64,000 nucleotides of DNA from Adiantum capillus-veneris (taxonomy: Eukaryota > Streptophyta > Polypodiopsida > Polypodiales > Pteridaceae), in contig JABFUD020000310.1 of assembly GCA_014529385.2 (NCBI GenBank), forward strand, positions 1 to 64,000, written 5' to 3'. The translations under genes and the position numbers were made by a program. How positions within the stretch are numbered: position 1 is the stretch's first letter; every line of letters starts with the position of its first letter. Below the pieces are notes generated by a model. The model saw only the letters and a list, made by a program, of their open reading frames with translations, was not told the DNA's origin and did not search any database. Positions 47,090 to 60,885 of the stretch are shown in pieces.

Positions 47090-47155
<66 letters not shown>

Positions 47156-47163
47156 AGAGAGAG
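46160..47163. repeat. Microsatellite cluster: GT, AT, GA, GA, GA, CA
   Basis: Six long tracts within 1 kb: (GT)n 46160-46196, (AT)n 46257-46345, (GA)n 46481-46563, (GA)n 46815-46884, (GA)n 47036-47061, and (CA)n/(GA)n 47092-47163. Tract-spanning open frames are artefacts. Confidence 0.97.
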
Positions 47164-49589
47164 ATAGTGTGGAAAATAATGAAAGAGAGAGAGGGAGACT
47201 TTGTAAAAGCACGGCGGCCCGCCAGTGAGGAAAAGCCAGTGGCAACTTGGTTTATGTACCCTTGGGGCTAGGTGACATAGGAGCAGAGATAAGAGAGAGA
47301 TAGTGGATTGGCAGAGCCGAGCAGGAGAGAGAGACGTCTGCCCTCTAGTGATCATGGAGAGAGGTGTGGCCAAATTGGTGGCAGCCTGCCAGTGGCCAAG
47401 CATAGAAGGCGGTGGTGAATGCTAAAAAAAAACAATTTTTTATCGTCTTTTTTTGATAATGTGCTCCTCCCTAATTGGGGCTGGTTCTTGTGGCCGTGGT
47501 TTCAAAAACCGGCCGTCAATATGTGTGACAGTTCTGATTCCACCATGATGACTCATGTGAGATAGCAGTCTTGTTCATGTCACCACTTGAGATGTTAGCA
47601 TTGTGGTCACATATGGCACATTAGACGTTGTTGCTTTAAACGCATGAGGTTTTGATGACACTGACTAGGGAGGTGGCTTTGTATGCTAGTGAGATGGTCA
47701 CATTTACCTCTAATTCTACTCTTGCTTTTATGTGTGATAAAGATGCCACTTGCTCTTGATGGATGCTAGATGAGTATGCAACATTCCACATCACATCATG
47801 TCATGAGTGGTCTATCATTTTGCTAGTGGGAGCCTTGGTTGTGTGTATCTAGTTGATGTATTAGCATATGACATAGACAATGCAAGAGATGTATGCTTGT
47901 CATTAGTCAATAATACATCTTTTATGCTACAACATATGCATAATGTTCGTGAGATTGAAGAGAGTTTGATCTCAGTGAGATAGTGGATGCCAGGTTACTG
48001 CTTAGAGAGCATTTCTTCCAGATGCATTGCGTTTTGCTAGTCATTGTGAGAGGAGCCAAGATTGGCTTGGTCTACCCTATGCATGTGTCTGAGGTGCAAA
48101 ATGCATAGTTTCAATCAAATTACAGTCATGTCAGTGAGAGACTAGACACATATCTTTCACAGATGAGCTCCAAACTGCTATGCACAACATATCTGTAGGT
48201 GCAAAGTTAGAGCGACCATGCTCTAGCAAAGCATAGTAGATTGATCCTCTTAGGATAGAGATGCCTCATATTATGGAGGTAACCAATATGGATTTCATCG
48301 ACATGCTCATGCTAGAGGCTGATATGATGATGCTAGAACATGTGCATCCAACCTCTATGGATGATAAAGGAGTGACAACTACCATAGAGTAAAAATTGAT
48401 GCATTTGTATGTGACTAGTTCTGGTGGTGATGTAGTGAGCATTGAGATACCTACTGTGGATAGATTGATACCTAATTGTGTTAATATATCAATGTCACTT
48501 CCTTTGGCATGAGAGTTATGAGCATACAATAAGAAACCATTTGTGTCTATAGCATTTGTATCACTATTTATTACCTGAAAAGCTATAGGCATGTCATCTC
48601 TGGTAATCTTGAAATCCTCTAGAGCTTCATCTAGTATCTACATAAGTTCTCTATCATGTGCTTCATCTCATTGCTTTAAGATGCATGTGAAAGTCAAACC
48701 TTAGATGCCCTCTTTATTTGGAACACAAAACCCACTTTAAGCATAATCCTGAAGAGCAACAAGCTCTACATCTTCCTCCTAAATCAACAAAGAACCTTGT
48801 AAACTTCTTGTATCTTAGTCTAACAAAACCTGTGAATTCCTTGTAAACTAACCAAAAAAAGTATCATCACCTGTAGAATGCATAGGGATCATCGGTTTGG
48901 TACAACACTCCCCATCCTTTTTACTCTCCATCAGATACTCTTTGACTCCATCAACATAAGAGCTAGCATGCATCTCAAAAGATGGCATTAATCTCTCCTT
49001 GGTAAGAGCATCATCGTAATAGATTGGGTCAACAAGAGGATTACATGGCTGCATACTTTCTACACCCCCTCTAAACTGATAGAACTAAGCTATGAGTAAT
49101 TTACATACCTTAGGGCTTCATGATTACTTTACTATTGATTGACAATCAATATCACAAAAGATTTTTGGATCAAGTGAAGAATCTAGCCCTTCATGTAGAA
49201 AAGACTACGTTCGTATCTGCAAAAAGTTCTTATAGAGTAAACTAGAATTTGAATCATCATCAATATCTTCAAAACTAATCTTACCCTTGTGAGACTGTGG
49301 GAGATCTAAATGCCAACTCTCCACCAGCCATAGGTTTTTTAGGCACCTTAGAGGTGCATTTAGACAGATCCATGGCCTCTGGTAATTGGATTAAGGGTTT
49401 TTGTCCTTTAAAAAAAAGAGAAATTTCTTCTTAAGAACACTAATGTTTTCCCAAGTGGCACATTCTTCAAGTCTATCTTTCCACTTGATGAATGCTTGTT
49501 GACATACATGATGACATGTACATAGATCATGATAGTCAATAATAAGCTCAAGTTCATGCAAATGAATTGGAGATTAAATGACATCAACC
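47164..49589. other. 2.4 kb without a recognised gene
   Basis: Short minus-strand frames (for example 48848-49054) have no recognisable family. Position downstream of the element V integrase suggests its 3' internal region or LTR, but no LTR ends or polypurine tract could be fixed. Confidence 0.35.
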
Positions 49590-51895
49590 CAAATCTAGTG
49601 ATCATTAACATTGTTGTCCTTATGTAAGCATTGACGTAAACTACTTACATGGAATATCGGATGAATACGAGAGTGCACAGATAATGAGAGTTTGTAGGCC
49701 ATATCACCAACTTGCTTGAGTATCTTAAAAGGCCCGCAATACCTTGGAGATAATCTACGTGTTGGCCTAGTCTTTAAACTTTTTGGATGCTCTAGCACAC
49801 ACAAAAATACCTCTTCCCCTTTTGTGAAGGTAACTTGCCAATGTTTCTCATCAATATACTTTTTATAATGATCTTGTGTTTGTCGAATATTTTGATGAGC
49901 CATCTCAACATTTCCATACGGTCTTGGAGGAAATCATTGACCTAATGAATCTTTTCAATCACCAACCGCACCATAAATGGTGACCTAGGTTGAAAACCAT
50001 ACACAAGCATGAAGGGACTAAAACCAGTTGCCACATGCTTAGCACTAGAAAACTCAAGGATAGGAAGATAATATTCTCAATCTAACTACTTCTTGCTAAC
50101 GTATACTCCTAGTTGTGCAAACTTGGCTAATAAACTATTGTTTTACGAGAGCATAAGTTTTCTTTATACTTGGGAACCTAGCACTTGGACTATCATGACA
50201 TTCATAAAGAATTTGGCACCAAATGTATGCGTCCATCGATACACAAACTCTCCCCTTGTGGAGTAGGTACCCAACATTTATAAAAAAATTCTTTCATCTT
50301 TGCAGCTCATCACTCAAAAGAGGAGAATTGGGTGTGGAGGTTAAAGATACACTACCAACATTGGAGTGAGAAGGATCCCTCATTTGCACATGGCTCCACT
50401 TTTTGGAGCATGCATCGCCATGCTCACATTTTCCCTTGAGATATTCCAAAAACTCAATTAAAAAGAAGAAAGTTAATCTCATGCATATGGCTAAGAGAAT
50501 TTTCTACCACATTGTATCATCCTTTATGATACTGGAGCTTTGCATCATACTCCTAGAGATTCTTAGCCCACCTGGCCTTTCAACCCTTCACATCCATTTG
50601 CTGTGTAAATCATTTTATGCTGGTCAAACACAATCTCAAACTGAGATGTCGCCACATCTTCCAAGGAGACATTATTGTATGGAGTTCTCTTTTGTAGGCA
50701 TAATAATTTTGATGTGTTGAATCAAGTTTCTTGCTTTTGAATGTAATTGGCCTTCCCTCCTGTAGAAGGACTACTCCAATATCATGATTACTAGCATTCA
50801 TTTCTAAAACAAACAATTTCAAGGAATCCACAATAGCCAAAATAGAAGTTGTAGCTAATACGTCCTTTAGAGCATCAAAACTTTGCTGTTGAGCTTCTCC
50901 CCAGTGAAATGTTTTTTGTTTGGATTTCAATTGGTCCATCATTAAAACAACAATATGAGCATAGGTTTTAACGAACCTTCGATAAAAACCTGCAAACCCC
51001 AAGAAGATTTATAATTCTTCTAGATTGTTGGGAGAAGGACACCTCCTAATGGCATCCGCTTTGGGTTCATCCATGTGTAACCTATTAGCTGCAATAACAT
51101 TTTCTAAGTAGTGAATTTCCTCCTTGAGAAAATCACAATTGGATTCTTTGACCTATAACTTTATTTTCTCGTAACAATTCAAACACCTGTTTTAGTTGTT
51201 GTAAGTGATCTTCCTTAAAGACACTATACACTAGAATGTCATCGAGAAAATTGATAACAAATTTTCCTAAATACTGTTTCAAGATAATATCCATAAGCGT
51301 CATGAAAGTTGCAAACACATTGGTGAACCCAAAGGGCATAATCAGAAACTCATAGTGTCCAAACCTCATTTGCAATGCAATTTTGGGTATATCAGCAAGC
51401 CTAATGCGTACTTGATGATCCCTTGACATCAAGTCTATCTTTATAAAGATAAAAACACAGGTGAGCTTATCAAATAACTCATCCACTCTTTGCGATGGAT
51501 ACTTGTTCTTAACAGTAACCGCAATCAATCCATGATATTCTACACACATGCGCATCCTGCCATATATTTTCTTCACCAATAAGATGGGCAAGGCCCATGG
51601 TGAAGAGTTGGGTTGTATAAAACCTCTATTGTGATAGTCGGCAAGCTGACATTTCACCTCAGAAGTCTCAGAATGACTCATTCTGTAGGGTGGTTTACTT
51701 ATGGGCTTACTGCATGTAACCACATTTATGCCATGTTGTACAGTACGTGTCGACGGTAACCGTGGTGGAAAATCATGAAGAAATACATCTTTGTACTCAA
51801 TTAAAAAATCCTTTAACTTATTAGCAACATTTGCTTGTTTGTGTGTGAGAGAGAAGTAGCCATAGATGGAAGAGAAGAGAGAGAGAAGCATGTGG
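49590..51895 (-). mobile_element. Gypsy element V pol remnant
   Basis: In element sense: protease/RT spacer and RT (HGINVVTCSKPISKPPYRMS, MRMCVEYHGLIAVTVKNKYP, FLDDILVYS), RNase H start (LFVLEMNASNHDIGVVLLQE) and the integrase C-terminus (LSPRYCGPFKILKQVGDMAY, IHPIFHVSSLR). The middle of integrase is poorly preserved. Many breaks; no LTR identified. It belongs to a different lineage from elements I-III. Confidence 0.8.
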
Positions 51896-51959
51896 GATTA
51901 AGGAATTGTCATTTAAAACATGATCAAAATTGTTACCATATACATGTGGTAGTGATGTG

Positions 51960-52146
51960 TGTGAACACACTTAGGACCACCGGGGCCTTTTTCCCTCACT
52001 AGGATTTTTTTCCCCCGTGCATTGTATATACACCCATCACTCTTGGGGTATCTTATCTTTCCATTGTGTGCCTTGAGCTTCCTTTGTCTTCTCCAAGCTA
52101 TGCGTGTTTTCTTGAAACTATGATTCCAAAAATTGGTACCAGAGTA
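51960..52146 (+). mobile_element. LTR end with primer-binding-like site
   Basis: TTTTTCCCTCACTAGGATTT resembles the R-U5 part of plant Ty1/copia LTRs, with TTGTATATAC upstream. It ends near an ATTGGTACCAGAG segment at about 52131-52145, close to the TTGGTATCAGAGC primer site. Gag-like sequence starts only about 40 nt later, so the leader and first part of gag seem lost, or this LTR belongs to another element. Confidence 0.4.
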
Positions 52147-55100
52147 CGTTACATCCTCCTAGGCTTAGTCACCAGAGCTTGCACAAATGTATTATGTAGC
52201 TAATCAAGGTGTCATACCTCCTATGGTAAGACCCATGATCAAGCCAAGAACTGGAAACTGTCATAACTATGGTGCATATGATCATTGGAAAAATGAATAC
52301 CTAGAGCCTGACAAGAACCTCAAGCCAGTTGAAGCTTATTGCATACAATTTTGCAAAAAGGGAGGACACTTCCCAGAAGATTGTCCAAAAATATTTTAAA
52401 CAAGGATAAAACATTAGTGAACGTAGTCCAAGTGATACCTAGTAGCTCATCTGAGAGTGAACCGGTTGTTCCAATCAAGGTAATCGCCAGAGCCCAGGCT
52501 AAGAAAAAGAAACATAACTCCTGATTTAGAAAATACCAAAATATCCTCTCCAAAGACCAAACGAAGCAGAAACAAAATGTATGAGATGAGAAAATAGAAA
52601 CAAAAGGCTGAAATCGAGGAGAAAGCAAAGAAGCTATTCCAAGAAAAGGTGAAAGGAACTGGAAGCGAAATCAAGGAAACCACCTTGAAATGTGGAGGAT
52701 CAATTTTGGTTGACAAAATTTTTGAGTCTATTAATGCAGCCTTGGAAGCCTACCAAGTGGGACTTAAAGCAAGACAAAACATGGAAAAAAAATGGAAGAA
52801 CTATCCTTCTCCAAACATGGAAGCAGCTAATCTTGAAGCTTATCAAAATTTGGTAAGAATCACGCAAGAGGTGCTGGAAAAACAAAAACCCAAGCTCGAA
52901 AGTATGACAAAACCTGGGGAGCTTGTGGCATGAGCAAATAAAGAAAAATCCAAAGTGGTGGTAGAACCCCACCTTGAAACAAAAAAGCCAGAACTTATAG
53001 TGCTGGATAGCGAAGATTCCTTAGACAAAATTCCATTTGTAGAAGAAGACTGGCCAGGACACTTATGGAAAAAAGTTAGAGAAATCAATGATGGGAGTCT
53101 AACTCTGAAGTCAGCTCCTATAGAGGAAGTTTGGTTAGACAGCCTACCTCCAGATATGGACATGGATGTATAATCCTTGTATGGGGATTGTGGATCTAAA
53201 GCTTCAGGAATGTCTAAACCATTGACCTTGAAGACATTACCCTCTTACTTGGGAGATAACGAAGATGAATCCATAGTGTGTAAAACCACTCAAGTAAATA
53301 GAGCGGAACAGATCGAAGTAGACAACATTCATTCAATCATGTCTACACCCATCCAATGCACTCTTACTTCGGGAGAACTATTGAAAATCAGACCATATCT
53401 ATGGAATGATCTACAGAACACCCTAGAGAAAGTGGGAATAACAAGAATAATCGCAAAAAAAATTGGAAAAATTGAAACACAAAATTGAAAACAAGGAGAT
53501 ACGATCTGTTCCAATGAAGAAAGTCGGAGAATACTACGAAGAGGAAGAATGAAACACAACGCTTCTAGTGAAATATAATGACATAGAAACCATGGCAATA
53601 CTGGATAGTGGGCATGCATATCCATGCATACCCAGTAGGAAAACTCAAATTAAATTGCAATTGGCTGATGGACACATTGAAAGACCATTAGGACTGCTTG
53701 TAAAAATGATAGTTAATTCCTGTGAGATTGAATATCAACACACTTTTGCCATAGTAGACTTTGGGAAGAAACTCAATTACGAAAAGTTTTTTGACTTTCC
53801 TAACCTGCAGAAATTGACAAGACAGAAATGGTATAGACAAAAAAGAGACACTAGAAATTTGAAAGCTAGACCTATGCCATCAGTCTCCAGTAGAGCACAG
53901 TTCCTTATACAGATAGATGCACATGATTGTGTCAAGGACAAAATCATTGGTAAATATCCTTCAAATAAAAATCCAAAAATTTTGAAAACATCAAGAAAAA
54001 TGAGAAAGGAAACTCAAGTGAAACCTAAAGACCAGGACAAGGATTCAACCATGACAAGAGTCGAACAAAAACAGAAATATCAAGAGTTGAAAAAAGCTAT
54101 AAAGGAGATATATACAGCTGAAATGGAAACCACTGAAGAGGATGGTAAATATGTAATGAGTGTTCCATCCCATTACAAGAAATATACTCTCCAAAATAAA
54201 AAAATCATAGTTGAACAACCTGTTAAGAACTACAAAAATAGGGAGAGTCCTACGAAGGGCCTAAAAATGCAAAAAAGATAGATCTGGCTGAACCAGGAGA
54301 AGAGCTTAGACCAGCATACATTACAAATGACCTTACGGAAGAAGAAGAAGGACTTTTATTAAGCTTATTAAAAGAATACCGAGATATCTTTGCTTGGTCT
54401 TACAAGGATCTCAAGGGTGTTGATTTAAAAATCTTTCAACGTACCATACCCATGAGAGATGATCCAAAACCAACTAGACAAAGGCCACACACATACAATG
54501 AAACATTTTCCAGAAAGATCAAAGAAGAGATTGAAAAGCTAAAGGAAGCTAAATTCATTTATGAAATTGACACACAGATTGGGTATCTCCAATTGTGGTT
54601 GTACCCAAGAAAAATGGAAAATTATACGTGTATGTCAACCTCAAGAAAGTGAATGCAGTTACCATTAGAGAAAACTTTCCTCTTTCAATCACTGAGCATG
54701 TTTTCAAACGAGTTGCATATAAAGAAGCTTACAACTTCTTAGATGGATTTTTGGGATACAATCAACTTTTAGTTGACCCAAAAGACCAACATAAAATTGC
54801 TTTTGTAACGGAATGGGGTATTTTTGCCTATCGAGTCATGCCTTTTGGGTTAACTAATGCTCCTGCCACCTTTCAAAGATTGATGAGCCATGATTTTAAA
54901 GAATATCTTAGGAAATTCTTGGAAGTTTATATGGATGATATTTGCGTACGTCCATCAATCCAGGCTGATATTTTGAACACCTCAAAAAGGTATTCGAAAA
55001 ATGTAGACTTCATAGGATTTGCTTAAATCCTGAAAAGTGCACATTCATGGGTAGACAAGGAAAAATTCTTGGACATACAGTGTCTAAAAATGGCATAGCT

Positions 55101-58100
55101 ACTGATATGGACAAAATTCATGTTATTGTTGATTTGCCTAGACCGACAATAGTCAAGGGGTTTCAAGCCTTCATGGGGCATTGTGGATATTACAGACGGT
55201 ATATTTATATGTATGCTATAAAACCCATGTATAGCTTGACTACACACTTTGAGTGGACTGAAGCATGTGAAGAATCCTTCATGAAGCTTAAGCAAGATCT
55301 CCACTTTAGCTCCAATATTGAAAGAACCAGATTGGAATAAGATATCCGACATGCATGTAGATGCTTCCAATTTTTCCATTGGGTGTATACTAGCTCAACC
55401 AAGAGATGGGAAAATTGATTTTCCTATTTCTTATGCTAGACGACAGTCGAATATGGCAGAAAATAATTATATCACCACCAAAAGGGAAGTATTAGGAATG
55501 ATCTATGCCGAGTATCGACATTATCTATTAGCCAACAAATTTGTGTTCTTTGTGGACCATCAAGCCTTATTGTACTTGGTCAACAAGCCATGCAACACAA
55601 GAAGAATAGTGAGATGGTTCATCATTCTTCTGGAATTTGATTTCACTGTGGTTGTAAAAAAGGGAACCACGCATCAAAGAGCAGATCATTTGTCAAGGAT
55701 TTTTTCAAGAGAATCACCTAAAGGGGTAGACGATGATCTACCAGATGCATATCTACTCTTCGTGGAAATGATATCTAGATGGTCGAAAAACATGGTATCA
55801 TTGATGACCATAGCTCAAGTGGATTTGCAAATACCACTTCCTATTACAATCAGATTAATTGAGCAATTGGCTATGTATCAATTACTAGCTAGTAGGCTAT
55901 ACAAAAGAGATTGAGAAGGAATATTTCTTTTATGCATTAATCCTGAGGAGAAAGCCCAATACCTAAGTCAAGCACATATTACCATAGTAGGACTTCACTT
56001 TGCGGAAGATCAAACTATGCGACGAATCTTGAGACTTGGAGTATTTTGGCCAACTATAAGGAGTGATGTTCGCTCTTTTGTAAAGGATTGTCCTCAATGT
56101 AAAAAACAAACACCCATATCTCATGTAACGTTGTTCCAAATGTCGCCCGTTCCTAAGTGGAGTAACTATCTAGTTACTTACTTATCAAGCCAAACATTTC
56201 CTGAGGATATGAGTAAAAGCTGTCAAAGAGAAATTGAAACTGAAGCAAGAGATTATACTCTTACTGGCAGCCAATTGTATTGGAGACGTAAGGATCAACA
56301 CTTGCCTCTTTGTGAAAATGAAGACGAGTATATTCCAATAATAGAACAAGCAATGCTGGATTAGCTGGAGGTCACTTCTCTAGTGAGATCATCGTAAGAG
56401 TGATCTTAATGGCTGGAGGTCACTTCTCTAGTGAGATCATCGTAAGAGTGATCTTAATGGCAGGCATATGGTGGCCAACACTTTTTGCAGATGCCAAGGA
56501 ATATATTCAAAGGTGTGATGCTTGTCAACGAGGAAAAATGCTAACATGTGTAGATAGCATGCCCGTAAGGCCAATGATGGGGGCTAGAGCTTTTGCAAAA
56601 TGGGGTTATAGATTTTGTTGGGCCAATATAGCCACTTGCTTATAGAACCCAAGCTCAATGTATAATTGCAGCTACGGACTATTTAACCAAGTGGGATGAG
56701 GCTAAAGCAACTCAAAAGAATGATGCCAGAACCGCTACTGCATTCTCATATGAGTATGTGTTCACAAGATATGGACTGCCAATAAAATTTGTCAGTGATA
56801 GGGGAACTCATTTCCTCAATGAAGTAATCAAGTATCTGCTTAATGAATTTATGGTCATCCATAACAAATCAACTCCTTATACCCACAAGCAAACGAACAA
56901 GCTGAGCATACGAATAAAATTCTTAGCTCGATATTGACTAAAGTGGTCAATTCACGAAGGACACACTGGGAAATGAATCTCCATGCAGCTCTATGGGCTT
57001 ATCGACTTTCAATAAAAAAAACTTTAAATGCTACACCCTTTAACCTTGCTTATGGTCTTGATTCCATATTGCCAATAGAGTTTCTATTATCGACACTAAG
57101 GGTAGCTAAGGATCTTGAGTGGACTAGACATGAATTGTTAGAAAGACTTGAAGATTTAGAGAAGCTAGATGAGCAAAGGCTAACTGCTGTGGCTCACATC
57201 TATGCATAAAAGCGAAAACAAAAAGTTTTTTGATTTCCATCTAATTACAAAAATCTTAAAAAAAGGAGACTTGGTCTTAGTCTATTCCCTTAAGCAACAT
57301 ATTCCCAAGTTTAAGAAAAAGGGAAACAGACCGTTATCATTGAAGATGTATCTCCAAGTGGAGCAGTTAAGTTGTCCACCCTAGATGGTGAACTGATGGC
57401 TAATTGGATTAGTGGATGTCGTTCAAAGAATTATACTCTTCCACTAACCAATGAATTGCTAGAAAGGATGCATGCAGCTAAGCAAGGAAGGATAAAACGA
57501 CAACAGGTTATTGATGAAGCCCAAGAAGAATCTCGGCTTTGGGTACTCAAAAGAAAAGTTGAGCCTCAAGAATCAACAAATATCTATTCCCATCAACACT
57601 CTGGAAATAGATGACCGACAATGGGAATTGCAGAAATATGCAGTGTCAACAGATGATGAATGGTTAGACGGAATGGACCTTCGCATCAAAGTACAACTGA
57701 ACAATTATAGCACAAATGCATTGGTCGATACAGGAGACTGAGTAAATGCAGTCAGTTATTCCACGTACAAGAAAGAAACAAGTCAGCCTTTGACAACAGG
57801 AATAGCGACTATCAAAGGATGCAACAAGAACCCAACAGCAACATTGGGAGTAGTCAACTTGAATGTGATAGTACACGGATGTTCATGTCCTCATCAGTTT
57901 GTATGCTTATGAGATAAATACATGAATGAGACAACGATTCTTGGAATTCCCTGGATGTGGACATACAAGGCAGTACCAGATTGGGATACAAATCAGCTTA
58001 AGCTATCATCTAAAGGTGGACAACTCATTGTTCCAATTGCACCAAGCAAGGAGTAGTTGAAAGGAAGTAATCAACAGAGAAAGCAACAAATCAATCAATC

Positions 58101-58748
58101 TTCTCCATCCTATCGACATGCAAATGCTACAAGTAGCATGCAAGGAGTCAAGCAAATTTGGGTACCAAAAGCACATCTTAAGGACAAGCCGGTTCAAATC
58201 TCGGTGCCGAAAACATCATCGACAGTACCAAAGGAGGTTCCAAAATTCAAAATACAGAGATGAGCATCTCCGAGCAAGGAACCTAACACAAAATGGACTT
58301 GGAAGAAAAAGGAGCACTTATCTTCTCCACAAACTGAAAAATCGATCAAGCAATGGAGAATTAAGTCTCAGAAGAATCAACCACACCATTCTACACCAAG
58401 CAAGCCAAGCTATCAATGGCGAGAAAAAGCTCAGGCAATTAGTGTGATAAAGCATCCTGATGGTACAATCAAGCAGAGAGCACACAAGCTACAAGATTTG
58501 CTCTTTGGAAGACAACATCAGAAAGCCTCGACATCAGAAACCCTTGAGTTAATTACTCAAGACCCAACTCTTGCATAGCATGTTGGTTTGAATTGCATTG
58601 ATCTTCAAAATATGGTAGAGCCAACCAAGGCTATACATAGACACGATTGTCCATCCCATGCACACAGTCGTCCCGGAGTACGCCATCTAGGAGGGGTGGA
58701 AGGGGACTAAGTAATTAAGGGCAATGTTTGAAGAGGGAGGAAAAAGTT
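52147..58748 (+). mobile_element. Gypsy element VI (Athila/Tat-like), broken
   Basis: Order: Cys/His-rich gag pieces (CIQFCKKGGHFPEDC), protease-like ILDSGHAY..., reverse transcriptase ([45 protein letters not shown]), RNase H (MHVDASNFSIGCILAQPRDG, FFVDHQALLYLVNK, HQRADHLSRI) and two integrase-finger-like regions (GVFWPTIRSDVRSFVKDCPQ and GIWWPTLFADAKEYIQRCDA). Integrase core (KFVSDRGTHF; ALWAYRLSIKKTLNATPF) comes next, and after integrase there is a second retropepsin-like stretch (NALVDTGD ... ILGIPWMWTYKAVPDWD) at about 57690-58010. Many breaks; not functional. The polypurine tract is GAAGAGGGAGGAAAAAG at 58730-58746. Confidence 0.8.
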
Positions 58749-59041
58749 TGATGTTAACGTGTGATTTTTTTGCCAAATTACCTAATAATTCCCTTATAAA
58801 TCATCAATAGAGGAATTTAAGTAATAATATCTCCTCGATGAGTATAAATAGTGTATATACTATCAAAAAATAGTCCTTTTTGGTTATTTTCCATCATTTT
58901 TCTTGATATTGAGATTTAAAATGGAGAAATCCAACAAAAAACAATAAAGCTGTGTTTTTCAATGGATTTTCTTAATTATTGGATTTTCACTTTTCTTTTT
59001 TAGCGCATTTTGTTATTTTCTTTGATTTTTTTCAATAAACA
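58749..59041 (+). mobile_element. Probable 3' LTR (start) of element VI
   Basis: TGATGTTAACGTG follows the polypurine tract. A TATA box (GTATAAATA, 58842) and an AATAAA signal near 58945 fit LTR U3-R order. The right end at CAATAAACA (59041) is tentative; the LTR may be longer. Confidence 0.45.
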
Positions 59042-60885
59042 GGTCAAAAATTACTAATAAATAGCAAATGAGCTCAGATGGAAAAAGGAAAGACACATTG
59101 ATGATTATGAAGACAAAACAGACAGGCACAAAAATTTTCAATCAAATCGGCAGATGGAAGCGAAAAGCCTAAATTAGGCGGCCAGACCTACTTTTGCAAA
59201 ATTCTTGCAGAATGAGCTACATAGAATCCGATTGGAGAAATTCTTGAGTCTAACATAGATTTTACGGCCTAGTAGGACTAACTGGGGAATTTGGAGAAAA
59301 TTGGTTCGGGAAGTCCGAGTATAGATACCCAAGGTAGGCTAAAGTCACCTCATTTCCACTTGTTGCCTTTGAAGAGAGAGCCATTTGACTTCTTCGCATG
59401 CACTTTCCGGAGTTTACAGTTGTCTGTCTTCAGTGCCATCTCAAACGAAACATGAGGGGTAAGTTCTATACTTATCAATGATCCATTTTGTATGGCCGGT
59501 AGCTAGTCTAAACCCCTGGAAAAAACCCTAGAATCTGAGCAGTGCACGAAGACCTAATATCAAAAATTGACCATAGCGACTGGTCAACTCAACCAAAGCT
59601 GATGAGACTTGGACTGTAGCATGCCCTAACATAATAGAACACTTCTATATCAACAGTTGACCATTCGGCAAGGGTCGAGGGGGTCCCCAATAGAAAAGCT
59701 AGGTTTTTGGCAGATGCCAAAATTGGATTCTAACCCCACAAACAACTTACATACGATGTGTATACACAGTGTATATGATTGGTTTCAAAAAAATCAATCA
59801 AGCCAAGCCCTCAGAAAGAAAAAAACGGCTCGAAGGCTACAAAGCGTCAAATTTGACATACGAGGTCAGACTGACTCCAAATGGGCCAAAATTGGATGAG
59901 CTGCTTCACGACTATGTAGCGGGCAAGTCCATAGCCTCAAAAGTAGCTTACCAACACTACAGGCTATGTAGTCACAAAAATCGGTGATTTCAGAGTTGAC
60001 AAAGCACGAAGTGATGCCGGAAAGACCAAATTTACCAAATTCAATTTAGGACTTGTTTTAGGTGTATAGAATGTGTTTAGGTCAAAAATTTCAAGTTTTG
60101 CAAGAAAACGTTGATAGCTATAAATAATGGTGATTATTTATTTTTGTAAATTTTAGGCTTGAAAATGCTGATTATTTATTTGTACCTATCACTTGTACAC
60201 TTACATGCCAAATTTCAAGTATGAGCCAAAATGATTACTTCTAACTTGGAAAATTGACAAAAAAACTCAAAGAAGTCCTTGCAAGCCAAATTCTTAGTTA
60301 TGAGTCACATTTTTTAATCCAAATCACCTCATATTACATATACAAACTCTACACCATGCCTAGAACCAAGTTGTACCAAAAAATGTTCATTTTGATGAAA
60401 AAGTTAATAATCGCCCAATTAATTACTTTTTTGCCAAGATAGGAGAAATTTGCAACTTTGCCATCGTGCGACCAGAGTACATGATGTCCTAAGCCCAGTA
60501 ACCAAGTTTGAACAAATTTGGAGCTCAAAATCTAAAAATTTCTACACATCTATTGTTTCAGAGACCTAAAGTCCAAATCTAGCAAATGAGCCCACCACTT
60601 CATTCAGAGTATCTATTTGGTATATACTTCAAGCCTATAATGTCAAATCTGTAAAAAGTTGAAAAAATTACTCAGCTGTAAATAATCATGATTATTTATT
60701 TTTGTTGCAATTTTTTGTTTTGACTTCAAGAATTTGATCTTTACATGTTTTTATGTATCTATGCATGTTCAAAAATTGATTTGAAGCAAATTGGACTCAC
60801 TTTGTTAGCAAATCAGACTGAAGAAAATTTCAAAGCGAAATCTGTAAAATTTGATGGCTTTGAGACTCTATTCACTTAGGAGGAT
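59042..60885. other. 1.8 kb AT-rich, no gene recognised
   Basis: Contains a recurring TGATTATTTATTT motif (about 60131, 60169 and 60689) but no coding sense. It could be LTR or leader of the element that follows. Confidence 0.4.

Noticed and set aside
46376-47403. Arg-Glu and Val-Cys repeat proteins in the microsatellite cluster
   Set aside because: Products of (GA)n, (GT)n and (CA)n tracts.
47540-48600. Possible envelope-like or host gene in the 47-49 kb stretch
   Set aside because: Only short Ser-rich frames; no signal peptide, membrane segment or family motif that would support a call.
57690-58010. Protease-like stretch after integrase as the start of a separate host aspartic protease
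   Set aside because: It is short, retropepsin-like rather than pepsin-like, and embedded before the polypurine tract and LTR of element VI.
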